From Firmicutes bacterium ADurb.Bin146 (lineage in GTDB: Bacteria; Bacillota; Clostridia; DUPQ01): a stretch of 64,000 nucleotides of DNA. The stretch is taken from positions 44,664 to 108,663 of the forward strand of contig MWDI01000028.1 in NCBI GenBank assembly GCA_002070475.1, read 5' to 3'. Of this stretch, positions 55,901-64,000 are shown piece by piece (positions within the stretch are counted from its first letter, which is position 1; every line of letters begins with the position of its first letter). Below the pieces are notes generated by a model. It had not been told where the DNA came from. It made no database searches and was given only the letters and a program-made list of their open reading frames with translations. A program made the position numbers and the translations under genes.

Positions 55901-57079
55901 ATGGATATTTTTCAAAAGTGCTATAAGTTTGCTACAGCAGATGAAATACGTGAAATAGGTATATACCCATATTTTCATGCTCTTCAATCCAGACAGGATA
56001 CAGAAGTCATTATGGAAGGCAAACGAAAAATAATGCTCGGCTCTAATAATTATTTAGGGCTTACGACTAATCCGGATGTAATAAAAGCCGGACTTGACGC
56101 AATAGAAAGATATGGGACTGGTTGTTCAGGATCAAGATTTCTAAACGGTACATTACAGCTTCATCTGGAACTGGAAAATGAACTTGCTGAATTTCTCAAC
56201 CAAGAATCCGCTCTTGTATTCTCAACAGGATTTCAAACAAATCTAGGTATAATATCCGCTATAGCCGGGCACAATGACTATCTAATATGTGACAAGGAAA
56301 ATCATGCATCGATATATGACGGTTGTAAATTATCATATGGCACGCTGCTTAGATACCGTCATAATGATATGAAAGATTTGGAAAACCAGTTAAAGAAAGT
56401 GCCTGAAACATCTGGCGCGTTAATTATTACAGACGGAGTGTTTTCGATGGGTGGAGATATTGCGAATCTTCCTCAAATCGTAGATCTTGCAAAAAAATAT
56501 GGAGCAAGAGTAATGGTAGACGATTCTCATGGATTAGGTGTTATAGGAGAGAAAGGCAGAGGTACTGCTAGTTACTATAAACTGGAAAAAGAAGTGGATA
56601 TATACATGGGTACATTTTCTAAATCGCTTGCAAGCTTAGGAGGCTTCATGGCAGCTGATGAAAAAATCATAGATTACGTCCGTCATAGTTCCAGACCTTT
56701 TATTTTCTCGGCATCCATGACGCCATCTAGCTGTGCTGTCGCATTAACCGCTCTTAGACATCTGAAGGCTCATCCTGAACTTCCCAAAAGACTCACAGAT
56801 ATATCATCCTATTTTAGAAGAAAACTTAAGGAAGAAGGTATAAAGACACGTGATTCCATGACTCCTATTATACCTATTTATACTTATGAAATGATTACTA
56901 CACTTACGATAGCAAAGGAGCTATATGATGAAGGTGTATATGTAAACTGCTCTCTACCCCCTGCAACAGCTCCTAACGAATGCTTATTAAGGACAAGTCT
57001 AATGGCTACTCATACAGAGGCGCTGATTGATGAGGCAGTTATGATTATTAAAAAAGTTTTGGAAAGGCATAATCTGTAA
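55901..57079 (+). CDS. Serine palmitoyltransferase-like alpha-oxoamine synthase
   Basis: A 392-residue PLP enzyme of the alpha-oxoamine synthase family, which condenses an amino acid with an acyl-CoA or acyl-ACP. His135 (NHASIYDG), Asp207 (VDDSHGLG) and the PLP Lys241 (GTFSKSLAS) are present. The segments GTGCSGSRFLNGTLQLH and GTFSKSLASLGGF read like bacterial serine palmitoyltransferase rather than KBL or BioF. It would make 3-keto-sphinganine, or a capnine-type base if cysteate is used. The ATG at 55901 follows GGAGG. The stop overlaps the SDR start (TAATG). Confidence 0.85.
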   Translation: MDIFQKCYKFATADEIREIGIYPYFHALQSRQDTEVIMEGKRKIMLGSNNYLGLTTNPDVIKAGLDAIERYGTGCSGSRFLNGTLQLHLELENELAEFLNQESALVFSTGFQTNLGIISAIAGHNDYLICDKENHASIYDGCKLSYGTLLRYRHNDMKDLENQLKKVPETSGALIITDGVFSMGGDIANLPQIVDLAKKYGARVMVDDSHGLGVIGEKGRGTASYYKLEKEVDIYMGTFSKSLASLGGFMAADEKIIDYVRHSSRPFIFSASMTPSSCAVALTALRHLKAHPELPKRLTDISSYFRRKLKEEGIKTRDSMTPIIPIYTYEMITTLTIAKELYDEGVYVNCSLPPATAPNECLLRTSLMATHTEALIDEAVMIIKKVLERHNL

Positions 57080-57873
57080 TGGATACAAAGACAGCTGTAA
57101 TAACAGGCGCAAGCAGCGGTATAGGTCTTGCAACTGCATTAAAGTTAATTAGTAAAGGTTATTTGGTATATAATCTGAGTCGAAGGGATTTCATTAATGA
57201 AAAAATTAGGCACATTAGCTGTGATGTGTCGTTGTCAGAGTCTGTTAATAAGGCACTCAGACAGGTTTATGATGAATGCGGTAGGATAGATGTTCTTATC
57301 ACAAGCGCAGGTATTGGAGTTGCGGGAGCTGTAGAGTTCATTTCTTTGGACGATGCAAAAAAACAGATTGATGTGAATTTATTCGGAACTATCAATACCG
57401 TAAAAGCAGTTATCCCATACATGAGAGAAAAAAAAGCTGGAAATATTATTTGCATATCTTCTGTAGCAGCAGCCATTCCAATCCCCTTTCAGACATATTA
57501 TTCCGTTTCAAAAGCTGCAATAAATGCTTTTGTATCAGCTCTGTCTCACGAAGTGCGTCCTTTCAACATTTCAATAAGTTCCGTTATGCCAGGTGATATC
57601 AAAACAGGATTTACAGCATCAAGAAAAACTGACCTTACTGGCGATGATATTTATAGCGGTAGAATCAAAAAATCCATTTCCATAATGGAAAATGACGAGA
57701 TTAACGGTATGTCTGCGGATATAGCTGCAAATTTTATCGCAAAGCTTGTTGATAAGAAAAAGCTGAAACCGTTATATACGGTTGGTATGAAATACCGACT
57801 TTTTGTTTTATTGTCTAAACTGCTCCCTCAAAAAGCAGTAAGCGCAATAGTGTCATCTTTATATGCTAAATGA
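57079..57873 (+). CDS. Short-chain dehydrogenase/reductase
   Basis: A 264-residue SDR with the cofactor motif TGASSGIG (about residues 9-16), the NAG-type ITSAGIG, catalytic Ser in SSVAAA and YSVSK (Tyr and Lys). The C-terminal 50 residues are hydrophobic and basic, suggesting membrane contact. Coupled to the SPT-like gene, it would reduce the 3-keto base to a sphinganine-like product, as 3-ketodihydrosphingosine reductase does. Another ketone substrate remains possible. Confidence 0.85.
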   Translation: MDTKTAVITGASSGIGLATALKLISKGYLVYNLSRRDFINEKIRHISCDVSLSESVNKALRQVYDECGRIDVLITSAGIGVAGAVEFISLDDAKKQIDVNLFGTINTVKAVIPYMREKKAGNIICISSVAAAIPIPFQTYYSVSKAAINAFVSALSHEVRPFNISISSVMPGDIKTGFTASRKTDLTGDDIYSGRIKKSISIMENDEINGMSADIAANFIAKLVDKKKLKPLYTVGMKYRLFVLLSKLLPQKAVSAIVSSLYAK

Positions 57874-57877
57874 TAAG

Positions 57878-59437
57878 CTATTCTGAGTAAATGCAATATC
57901 CATTCTTGTTATTAACTTTGACCTTGTACATTGCTGTATCAGCATGTCTTAGCAAGTCCTCAATATCCTCTCCATTATCAGGAAAAATACAGAAACCTAT
58001 GCTTGCAGTAATATATATTTCCGTTCCTGCTTTCGGTATCTTCTTATTTATGCTTTCCAATATTACCTCCCCTGTCCTATGTAAAAAATCAGCATTACTA
58101 TCATTAGGAAACATAGCTACAAATTCATCTCCACCTATCCTGCATATGATGGATTTTTCAGGAAGTACTTTTACAAGCCTTTTCGCAATTACATCCAGCA
58201 CATTATCCCCTACATCATGCCCATATGTGTCATTTATATTCTTGTAATTATCTATATCTACATATGCTAATACAAGACTGGATTCTGCCTTCTTTGCTTT
58301 TTCAATCATTGCATTACATAAAGTCTTATAGTATGCCCTGTTTGGCAGTCCAGTCAAAGGGTCATGAGAAGCGGCATGCTGCACAATTTTTTCAGATATC
58401 TTACGGCTAGTAATATCATATATTTGAATAACCCACCCGATAGGTTCCTCATCCGGCCTTCTTAATACATTAAAGGAAATCTCATGGCATGCATAGCTTC
58501 CCATATAATCAAAATCTGTTTCGATAACAGTCTCCTGCTGTTCTTTAAATGCATGAATACATTCAGGGATGTGATTCATCTTGTCGACAAATAATGTGCC
58601 AATAATATTTTGTGATTTCAAATCCAGCATTTTTCTTGCAGCATTATTAATATCCAAAAATCTTCCGTGAAGATCCAAGACTATAATGCCTATCTTTATA
58701 TTATCCAGTATCATGCTTCGTGCAATCGGGATGACATTAAAAAGTTTATATCGGAAAATATTATAGAAGATAGCTATAGAGGATAAACTAAATACTATAG
58801 GGGTAGGGTCAACACGAAAAGGAACAATCCGAGTAATATATACCAAGTTTGCAACTACTGGAAAAGCTACAGCCAGCAGTAAAAGTTTCAGCTGATTTTG
58901 ATATATGGTTATTTTATCCTTAATGGCTTGTAATAGTACAACACAGTTAATTAGCACTATCAGATAATTGAACGTGGCCATAATATAGAACAAAGGCCCA
59001 AAATCTTTGGAGATAGTGAAAAAAGAACCAGTTGTGTTTAAAGTAACATTTTGACGGAATAAGAATGATATATCATCGATCCAAATCAAAATATTCATAA
59101 TAATTGGAAAACTAAACAGTACTGGATACAGCCATTTCTTTTTCAGAATTTTATTACCTGTAAATCTTAGTGACATAAGAAGATATGAACATGTTATGCA
59201 TAGTATAGGTATGTACTGGATATTTGCCCACATAAGTTTCGTTTTCAAGGTTAATGCAGACATCTCCAACCCTTGAGCAATAATCCAGAATAATGCCAAA
59301 ATCAAAGTTGCTAGAAAATATCGGCCTCCTAGTATGTTCGTATTTTTGAAAACATAAACAATCAAAAACAATATTATAGCTGAAAGCACTATGGTTACCC
59401 ATAAGTATGGTACGAAAGTATAAATAATAGCTGTCAC
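57878..59437 (-). CDS. Membrane diguanylate cyclase (7TM-PAS-GGDEF)
   Basis: A 519-residue c-di-GMP synthase. The first about 225 residues hold seven hydrophobic helices like the histidine-kinase N-terminal 7TM region, then a PAS domain (about 240-345) and a GGDEF domain (about 350-519) with the intact RIGGDEFVAMF motif and DPLTGLPNRAYY. A receptor input controlling c-di-GMP is inferred. The start is GTG, with AAGGG upstream. It converges on the SDR gene with four bases between. Confidence 0.93.
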   Translation of the reverse strand: MTAIIYTFVPYLWVTIVLSAIILFLIVYVFKNTNILGGRYFLATLILALFWIIAQGLEMSALTLKTKLMWANIQYIPILCITCSYLLMSLRFTGNKILKKKWLYPVLFSFPIIMNILIWIDDISFLFRQNVTLNTTGSFFTISKDFGPLFYIMATFNYLIVLINCVVLLQAIKDKITIYQNQLKLLLLAVAFPVVANLVYITRIVPFRVDPTPIVFSLSSIAIFYNIFRYKLFNVIPIARSMILDNIKIGIIVLDLHGRFLDINNAARKMLDLKSQNIIGTLFVDKMNHIPECIHAFKEQQETVIETDFDYMGSYACHEISFNVLRRPDEEPIGWVIQIYDITSRKISEKIVQHAASHDPLTGLPNRAYYKTLCNAMIEKAKKAESSLVLAYVDIDNYKNINDTYGHDVGDNVLDVIAKRLVKVLPEKSIICRIGGDEFVAMFPNDSNADFLHRTGEVILESINKKIPKAGTEIYITASIGFCIFPDNGEDIEDLLRHADTAMYKVKVNNKNGYCIYSE

Positions 59438-59488
59438 CTTTTACCCTTCTTGCACCTTTTCATCTTGCATATTACCTATTTTATGTAA

Positions 59489-59516
59489 ATTATAGCACTA
59501 TATTTAATTAAATCAA
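59489..59516 (-). promoter_or_regulatory. Promoter of the diguanylate cyclase gene
   Basis: On the minus strand TTGATT (59516-59511) and TATAAT (59494-59489) with a 16-base spacer and a TG extension before the -10 box; the leader is about 45 bases. Confidence 0.55.
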
Positions 59517-59531
59517 TCAGTTAATATATTT

Positions 59532-60662
59532 TTAGATAAATTCATTTCGCCATCTGTCCCAGAAAATGGCTTGACCTCTTTTAGATACTAACTTACCGAC
59601 ATCATGATTATCGGCTCCTTGCTTTTTCATGGTTTCAACAATCTCGCATGCTTCAATAAAACCTTCAACAACTGCTATGTCATGATCGGATAATTCTCTT
59701 ACTGTAGTAAATAATCCGTTTGCACCATCTCTTACTGCAGAAAAAACAAAATCCATTGCAAGCTCTTTGTCAAGCAGGCTGTGATATATCTCGCACATCC
59801 GCCATATGAATGGGACCGCACAGTTTTTTGATATTATCAAAGGATCAAGTTTTGGTGATACTGAAGGGTCAAACCAAGTAATTCCTAAAGTTTCTAAGCT
59901 CTTTAAATGCTTATAAATCATACCTTCCGAGTGAAGAGACCTTTTACTCGCTCCAACATCCGAATACACGATATCCATATACGGTATAACAAAGTCCTCC
60001 CACATGTCTGCAGATATCAATGCAGCACAGTCATCGCACATATAAGATGTGTTTTTGTAATCTGAACCATTTGCATCACAGTGAAACTTCTTAAACTGAG
60101 TTATACTTATGGAAAGCATTCTTAAAAATTCCTTCAATAAGTCCGGTTCATCATAAAGATCATAATACAGTTTAAGATCCATCATGGTATAAGCGGTGGT
60201 AATAGGACCTTCATAACCGTAGCTGAATCCAATCTTTCTGTTATCCATGGCTTTTGACATCTTATCCTTGTATTCAAGATAATATGGCGCAAGACCCTGC
60301 TTTGAAAAATCAATTTCATTACACAGTATTTTTATCCATTCAGCATATGTTCTGTCACTTCTTTTGTAGTTTACTTCTCCATTTCCTTCAGGAAAAACCA
60401 GTTCAACTCCTAAACCATCAATATGCCCATACGAAATGGGAGGTGTTGCAGGATTAAGTTTTCTAAGTTTATCATGCATAGGAAATCTGCTGTAAAACCT
60501 TTCAAAATTTTCTTTGGAATACAACTTTAATGATGCTTTATAGTTAGTAAACAAATCATTTAACGTAACATCAGCAAGTTCTGCCATAGTATAGTATGAC
60601 ATATTCACATACCATACAAATTCTGATTTATCTTTCAATGTTGTATAATCAGGCTTGTTCAT
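59532..60662 (-). CDS. URO-D family protein (methyltransferase-like)
   Basis: A 376-residue second member of the uroporphyrinogen decarboxylase superfamily, distantly related to the 166 gene. The late barrel motif reads LHSEGMIYKHL, with Ser-Glu after the His instead of the Cys of MtaA enzymes. The sequence has several CDDCAALISAD-type Cys residues. It follows an esterase gene by 13 bases with GAGGTG before its ATG, so an esterase/URO-D pair is formed, perhaps deacylating and then demethylating or decarboxylating one compound. Substrate unknown. Confidence 0.75.
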   Translation of the reverse strand: MNKPDYTTLKDKSEFVWYVNMSYYTMAELADVTLNDLFTNYKASLKLYSKENFERFYSRFPMHDKLRKLNPATPPISYGHIDGLGVELVFPEGNGEVNYKRSDRTYAEWIKILCNEIDFSKQGLAPYYLEYKDKMSKAMDNRKIGFSYGYEGPITTAYTMMDLKLYYDLYDEPDLLKEFLRMLSISITQFKKFHCDANGSDYKNTSYMCDDCAALISADMWEDFVIPYMDIVYSDVGASKRSLHSEGMIYKHLKSLETLGITWFDPSVSPKLDPLIISKNCAVPFIWRMCEIYHSLLDKELAMDFVFSAVRDGANGLFTTVRELSDHDIAVVEGFIEACEIVETMKKQGADNHDVGKLVSKRGQAIFWDRWRNEFI

Positions 60663-60675
60663 ATGCGCACCTCAA

Positions 60676-61605
60676 TTATTCGTATATCTTTCTATAATCA
60701 GCAAGATCATCATAGTCGAAATGTTTTTTAATAAATGCTATAAGTTCATTGTGAGCTAGTTTTGCTTCGGGCATACCATACAATATCTGGAATCCATGCC
60801 ACATCTTGTCCCAGACGGACAAGACCACCTCAACATCATTCTTTTTAGCTATTTCATAAAGAAGCATTGAATCATCATAAAGTATTTCATACTCACCCAA
60901 TTGCAACATTAAAGGCGGGAAGTTCATGTAATTTCCATATATAGGCGATATATAGGGATTACAGACATCATGGTCCCCTATATAATTATTACGTATCTTC
61001 TCGTCTATATCATATCTTAATAAAGCTTCAACTTTAATATTTCTCTCCCTACTGTCTAATGTGCCTGTCATATCTCCTACCGGGCACATCGGACATACGC
61101 ATCCAGGAAGAGGCATATCATTATCTTTTAAGTATAGTGTAAGCGCTAGTATAAGCGTGCCCCCGGCACTTTCTCCCAATAATGCTATATCTTTACTTAA
61201 ATATCCCATATCCAGAAGTTTACTGTACATAGCAATACAGTCATCTAAAGGTGCAGGAAATGCATGCTCAGGTGCCAGCCTGTAATCGCAGCTTACAGCA
61301 TTAAAGCCTGCACGAAGACAGAATTCCGTTATGAATTTCCTGGATACTACTATGCTTCCTGTAGTAAATCCGCCGCCATGCACATACATAATTATTTTCT
61401 CTTTTGGCGCTTTGGGAACCTTTACCATTTCCATTACACAGTTATCCAAAGGAATACATTCCAGTTCGACTTTCCTGCTTATATTCTGCATTCTTGCAAG
61501 ATTTTCAGAATCCTGTCTTACACGCGTATAATCTGTCGTGCTATTATAAGGCTGTATTATATTTTTTAATGACTTGTACAATAATTTTGATACTCTGCTT
61601 TGCAT
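60676..61605 (-). CDS. Alpha/beta hydrolase (HSL-type esterase)
   Basis: A 309-residue hormone-sensitive-lipase-type esterase: oxyanion motif YVHGGGFTTGS, nucleophile GESAGGT, Asp in a late YDDSMLL strand and His in MWHGFQ. No signal peptide is seen. The ATG at 61605 is favoured by GAGG spacing over the GTG at 61611. It is first in the operon with the URO-D-family gene. Confidence 0.9.
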   Translation of the reverse strand: MQSRVSKLLYKSLKNIIQPYNSTTDYTRVRQDSENLARMQNISRKVELECIPLDNCVMEMVKVPKAPKEKIIMYVHGGGFTTGSIVVSRKFITEFCLRAGFNAVSCDYRLAPEHAFPAPLDDCIAMYSKLLDMGYLSKDIALLGESAGGTLILALTLYLKDNDMPLPGCVCPMCPVGDMTGTLDSRERNIKVEALLRYDIDEKIRNNYIGDHDVCNPYISPIYGNYMNFPPLMLQLGEYEILYDDSMLLYEIAKKNDVEVVLSVWDKMWHGFQILYGMPEAKLAHNELIAFIKKHFDYDDLADYRKIYE

Positions 61606-61633
61606 ATTCACCTCTTCTTGAATTGTATAGCTT

Positions 61634-61661
61634 GTTATAGCATAACTATATCATAAATCAA
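61634..61661 (-). promoter_or_regulatory. Promoter of the esterase/URO-D operon
   Basis: On the minus strand TTGATT (61661-61656) and TATAAC (61639-61634) with a 16-base spacer. The -35 overlaps the stop codon of the EAL gene. GTTAT-AGC-ATAAC (61634-61646) is a dyad over the -10 box. Confidence 0.45.
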
Positions 61662-63574
61662 TTATGATTGTAATCTTTCAAAAAAGAAAGAAGTGAAGGT
61701 ATATCCATCGGTCTGGCAAAATAAAAACCCTGGACAAGACCGCTATCAATCTGATCGATCATATCAAGCAGTTCCTTAGTCTCCACACCTTCAATCAAAG
61801 TTATCTTATTTAAAGTTTCCATCATATGAAGGATATCTTTAAGAATTGATGGAGATGCCGTCAAAAGAGACTGGTCAATCTTGATTAGTGAAAATGGCAA
61901 CTCAATCGCTTGAGTTATATTTGCATATCCTGTTCCGAAATCATCAAGAGCAAATCTAAACCCCATTGATATGTACTCATTCATGCAATCACGAAGATTT
62001 TCTTTTGAAGAAGCTGCAACAGTCTCTGTCACTTCAAAGTAAATCCTTTCCGGTTCAGTGATATTCTCATTAATATAATCAGTAAGTTTCTTGGGCATCC
62101 TGTTGCTCACAAATTCAGCAGCCGATAAATTAATGCAAATGAACTGCATTCCTAATTTTTCATATGGTTTATACTCAATTATAAATTCGTTGACTTTTCT
62201 GACCACTATCTGGTCAAGTTTCTGCATATGCCCATTTTTTTCGGCTATATGCAAGAACTCAGAAGGCAGCAAAAGACCGTATTTCGAATGATTTAAACGA
62301 ACAAGAGCTTCCAAACCTACAAATTTTCTTTCTTTTAAAGAGTATATTGGCTGAAAATACATGCATAACAAGTCTTTTTCAAATAAGGCTTCATGTAATG
62401 CGGCTTCTACTTCTAAAAGGTATGAAAACTCTTCAATATCGCATTCATTAATCATGCTTAAAGGATTCTTTTCCTTATTTCTTACAGCATGGGAAAGAGC
62501 AATGTCCATAGTGCTTGCAAGATTATCTAGTCCGAAATCCAATACATCCTGTTTTGTTATGCTGCATACGGCAAAAGAAGGTATTATCTGGCTTGAATCA
62601 ATATTCCATGGCTGGTTGAATCTTTGGTTTATTCTGCTTTTTACAGACTCATGCTCTTTTTCCTCAAGTGTTATCACTACAAATCTTGTATCTGTAGTAC
62701 GGAAAACCCATACTTTGCTGCTGTCCCCTTTCAAAAATTCTGCAATACTGGATAAAAGCATATTACTGCTTTTAATACCGAATATCCTGTTTATATATGG
62801 CATGTTATATAAATCAACAGAAATCAAATAAAGCTTGGATTTTTCCATAATCAGTTCGTTTAAACATTGTATAAAAGCATTATAGTTAAGTGTTTTTGTC
62901 CTGTAATCCACCATATCTCTAGGATTTTGAAGCATAAAATACATTACGCTTACTGCAATTCCCACAACTGTGCCAAGTATCAAAAGGTTAGGATATATAA
63001 GTTGGACAATAATCGCTACTATGACAAGACTAACAAACCACACGGCTGATATGAGCTGATTACGTTGTATTGCTTTTTTATGTTTTAAAAGATAAATGAC
63101 AATAATCAAAAGATAAAATGTGCTGATAACATGCAACCCTTTGAAAAAAGGACCATATAAATATCCTTGCACAGGGTCAATGTAAAAAATAATTCCAGTG
63201 AACGGATTAATGAATATAATAGCTATTAGTGCTACAGCTCCTGCAAATATTGATATCAGTATTTTTTTCAAGCTCATTGACCAAAGCTTACCAGAAAGTG
63301 ATATTATATAAAATAGAGCTATTATCGGAAACACCATTTGCATTGAATAGAATAAAGTATTCAGTAAGTAATTCAGCCAGAAAGGAAGTGATAAGACATG
63401 TTCAATCGTTATAGCCGTAATAACATCAAGAGTAAGATCGCAGATGGTAAAAACAAGCAATGCTCCAAACAGCTTGTTCTGCATGCTTGGAAAGAAATGG
63501 CTTCTTAAAAAACTTATAAAAATGATGATGACACATATGATAGCGCAGATTTCATATTCAATAATATAGTTCAT
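61658..63574 (-). CDS. Membrane c-di-GMP phosphodiesterase (EAL, degenerate GGDEF)
   Basis: A 638-residue protein with about seven N-terminal membrane helices (to about residue 220), a GGDEF-like domain (about 235-370) and an EAL domain (about 385-638). The GGDEF core reads TTDTRF, so it has lost cyclase activity. The EAL part keeps YFQPIY, EALVRL, DDFGTGYAN, IKIDQSL and QGFYFARP, so c-di-GMP hydrolysis is expected. The ATG at 63574 has AAGGAG upstream; the longer frame from 63625 adds 17 residues. It probably balances the nearby cyclase. Confidence 0.93.
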   Translation of the reverse strand: MNYIIEYEICAIICVIIIFISFLRSHFFPSMQNKLFGALLVFTICDLTLDVITAITIEHVLSLPFWLNYLLNTLFYSMQMVFPIIALFYIISLSGKLWSMSLKKILISIFAGAVALIAIIFINPFTGIIFYIDPVQGYLYGPFFKGLHVISTFYLLIIVIYLLKHKKAIQRNQLISAVWFVSLVIVAIIVQLIYPNLLILGTVVGIAVSVMYFMLQNPRDMVDYRTKTLNYNAFIQCLNELIMEKSKLYLISVDLYNMPYINRIFGIKSSNMLLSSIAEFLKGDSSKVWVFRTTDTRFVVITLEEKEHESVKSRINQRFNQPWNIDSSQIIPSFAVCSITKQDVLDFGLDNLASTMDIALSHAVRNKEKNPLSMINECDIEEFSYLLEVEAALHEALFEKDLLCMYFQPIYSLKERKFVGLEALVRLNHSKYGLLLPSEFLHIAEKNGHMQKLDQIVVRKVNEFIIEYKPYEKLGMQFICINLSAAEFVSNRMPKKLTDYINENITEPERIYFEVTETVAASSKENLRDCMNEYISMGFRFALDDFGTGYANITQAIELPFSLIKIDQSLLTASPSILKDILHMMETLNKITLIEGVETKELLDMIDQIDSGLVQGFYFARPMDIPSLLSFLKDYNHN

Positions 63575-63865
63575 CTGACTTCTCCTTGATAAGCTGTTGT
63601 TTACTGCGTTTACACTGTTAACCACTAATACATGTTATTATGAATAATAAAACAATCAATATGAATTTTACCATTCAAAACTGAATAATGAATTGTCAGG
63701 ATAAACAACTGTTATCCTATAAATGCATTATAATACCTATAACAATGCAAGTCTACTGTCTTTTAACTTTTCTTTTACAGTTAAAAATCAATATATCCTA
63801 AAAAATCCCCATATTTATCGTGGTTATTTAAGATGTGCTGATGCAAATAGTTGTGCAGTAAAATA
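63575..63865. other. Intergenic region
   Basis: About 290 AT-rich bases between the partial gene at the edge and the EAL gene, both on the minus strand. I see no convincing gene, terminator or RNA; a promoter for the EAL gene is expected here but no strong match is evident. Confidence 0.5.
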
Positions 63866-64000
63866 CTATTTTTTAACTTTTCCCAATTTATTTTTAATAT
63901 CTTTTAATGGAGCATATTTCAAACCCAAGTCCATGCCAAGCATCTTCCCTATATCGCATATGACATCGCTGTAATGCGTGAACATATACAGGTTCTGCTC
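63866..64000 (-). CDS. C-terminal fragment of an unidentified gene (runs off the window)
   Basis: A minus-strand open frame enters from the right edge and stops at 63866, giving the last 44 residues (EQNLYMFTHY at the edge side, ending GKVKK). No family is recognised from so short a tail. Codon use and the open frame look genuine, and the opposite-strand frame here does not. Confidence 0.6.
   Translation of the reverse strand, partial: EQNLYMFTHYSDVICDIGKMLGMDLGLKYAPLKDIKNKLGKVKK

Noticed and set aside
63723..63974. An 83-codon plus-strand open frame at the right edge
   Set aside because: It overlaps the better-supported minus-strand partial gene, lacks a ribosome binding site, and shows no recognisable protein features.

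Overview
The window looks like chromosomal DNA of a low-GC (roughly 35-40% by eye) Gram-positive, probably anaerobic member of the Clostridia (Bacillota). The grounds are a maf-radC-mreBCD-PBP2 operon, an Asp23-family protein, a YdbC-type PC4 protein, a MocR-type pyridoxine regulator next to pdxST, strong AGGAGG-type ribosome binding sites, and a tRNA with an encoded CCA end. The species cannot be named from sequence alone. I see no rRNA, CRISPR array, insertion sequence, prophage or integrase, and no clearly broken gene. One gene is cut by the right edge.

Layout. 0-12.4 kb: a URO-D-family methyltransferase-like gene, then a long minus-strand housekeeping run (asnS, Asp23-like, LPG-synthase-like membrane protein, maf, radC, mreB, mreC, mreD, PBP2, cobalamin adenosyltransferase), a cyclophilin and nagA. 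12.4-20.7 kb: a sugar isomerase/oxidoreductase pair, a MATE exporter, an XRE regulator, an HflX GTPase with an extra JAB/JAMM-like N-terminal domain, and the TldD/PmbA (TldE) protease pair. 20.8-27.3 kb: a wall-spanning surface protein with a Pro/Thr stalk, an ABC-F ATPase, a DUF47/PiT phosphate transport pair, an M28 peptidase, a DUF6054 protein and tRNA-Gly(CCC).

27.3-41.2 kb is the most distinctive part. A PAPS-synthesis operon (cysC-cysD-cysN, followed by a TauE/SafE exporter and a PnuC-like protein) diverges from a sulfotransferase gene. Beside it lie a type I phosphodiesterase-like enzyme and a five-gene plus-strand operon: sugar isomerase, a sulfatase-fold enzyme with Thr at the formylglycine position, two Gfo/Idh/MocA dehydrogenases, and a sulfatase with an intact Cys-Ala-Pro-Ala-Arg site. 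A rhamnose mutarotase gene converges on it. No PAPS or sulfite reductase is visible, so I infer that the sulfate is activated to decorate a molecule and that the neighbours trim or recycle sulfated or phosphorylated sugars.

41.2-53.0 kb: a DHH phosphoesterase, a DUF4153 membrane protein, a GH3 glycosidase, a TspO-like protein, an 816-residue CoA-disulfide-reductase/rhodanese/TusA/DsrE fusion with a Crp/Fnr regulator next to it, and pdxR-pdxST with repeated regulator-like sites between them. 53.0-64.0 kb: a membrane-anchored zinc-ribbon protein with a papain-like Cys/His/Asp pattern, a two-gene unit resembling serine palmitoyltransferase plus a short-chain reductase (sphingoid or capnine-type lipid synthesis) behind a strong promoter and palindrome, a GGDEF cyclase, a URO-D/esterase operon, an EAL phosphodiesterase and a truncated gene at the edge.
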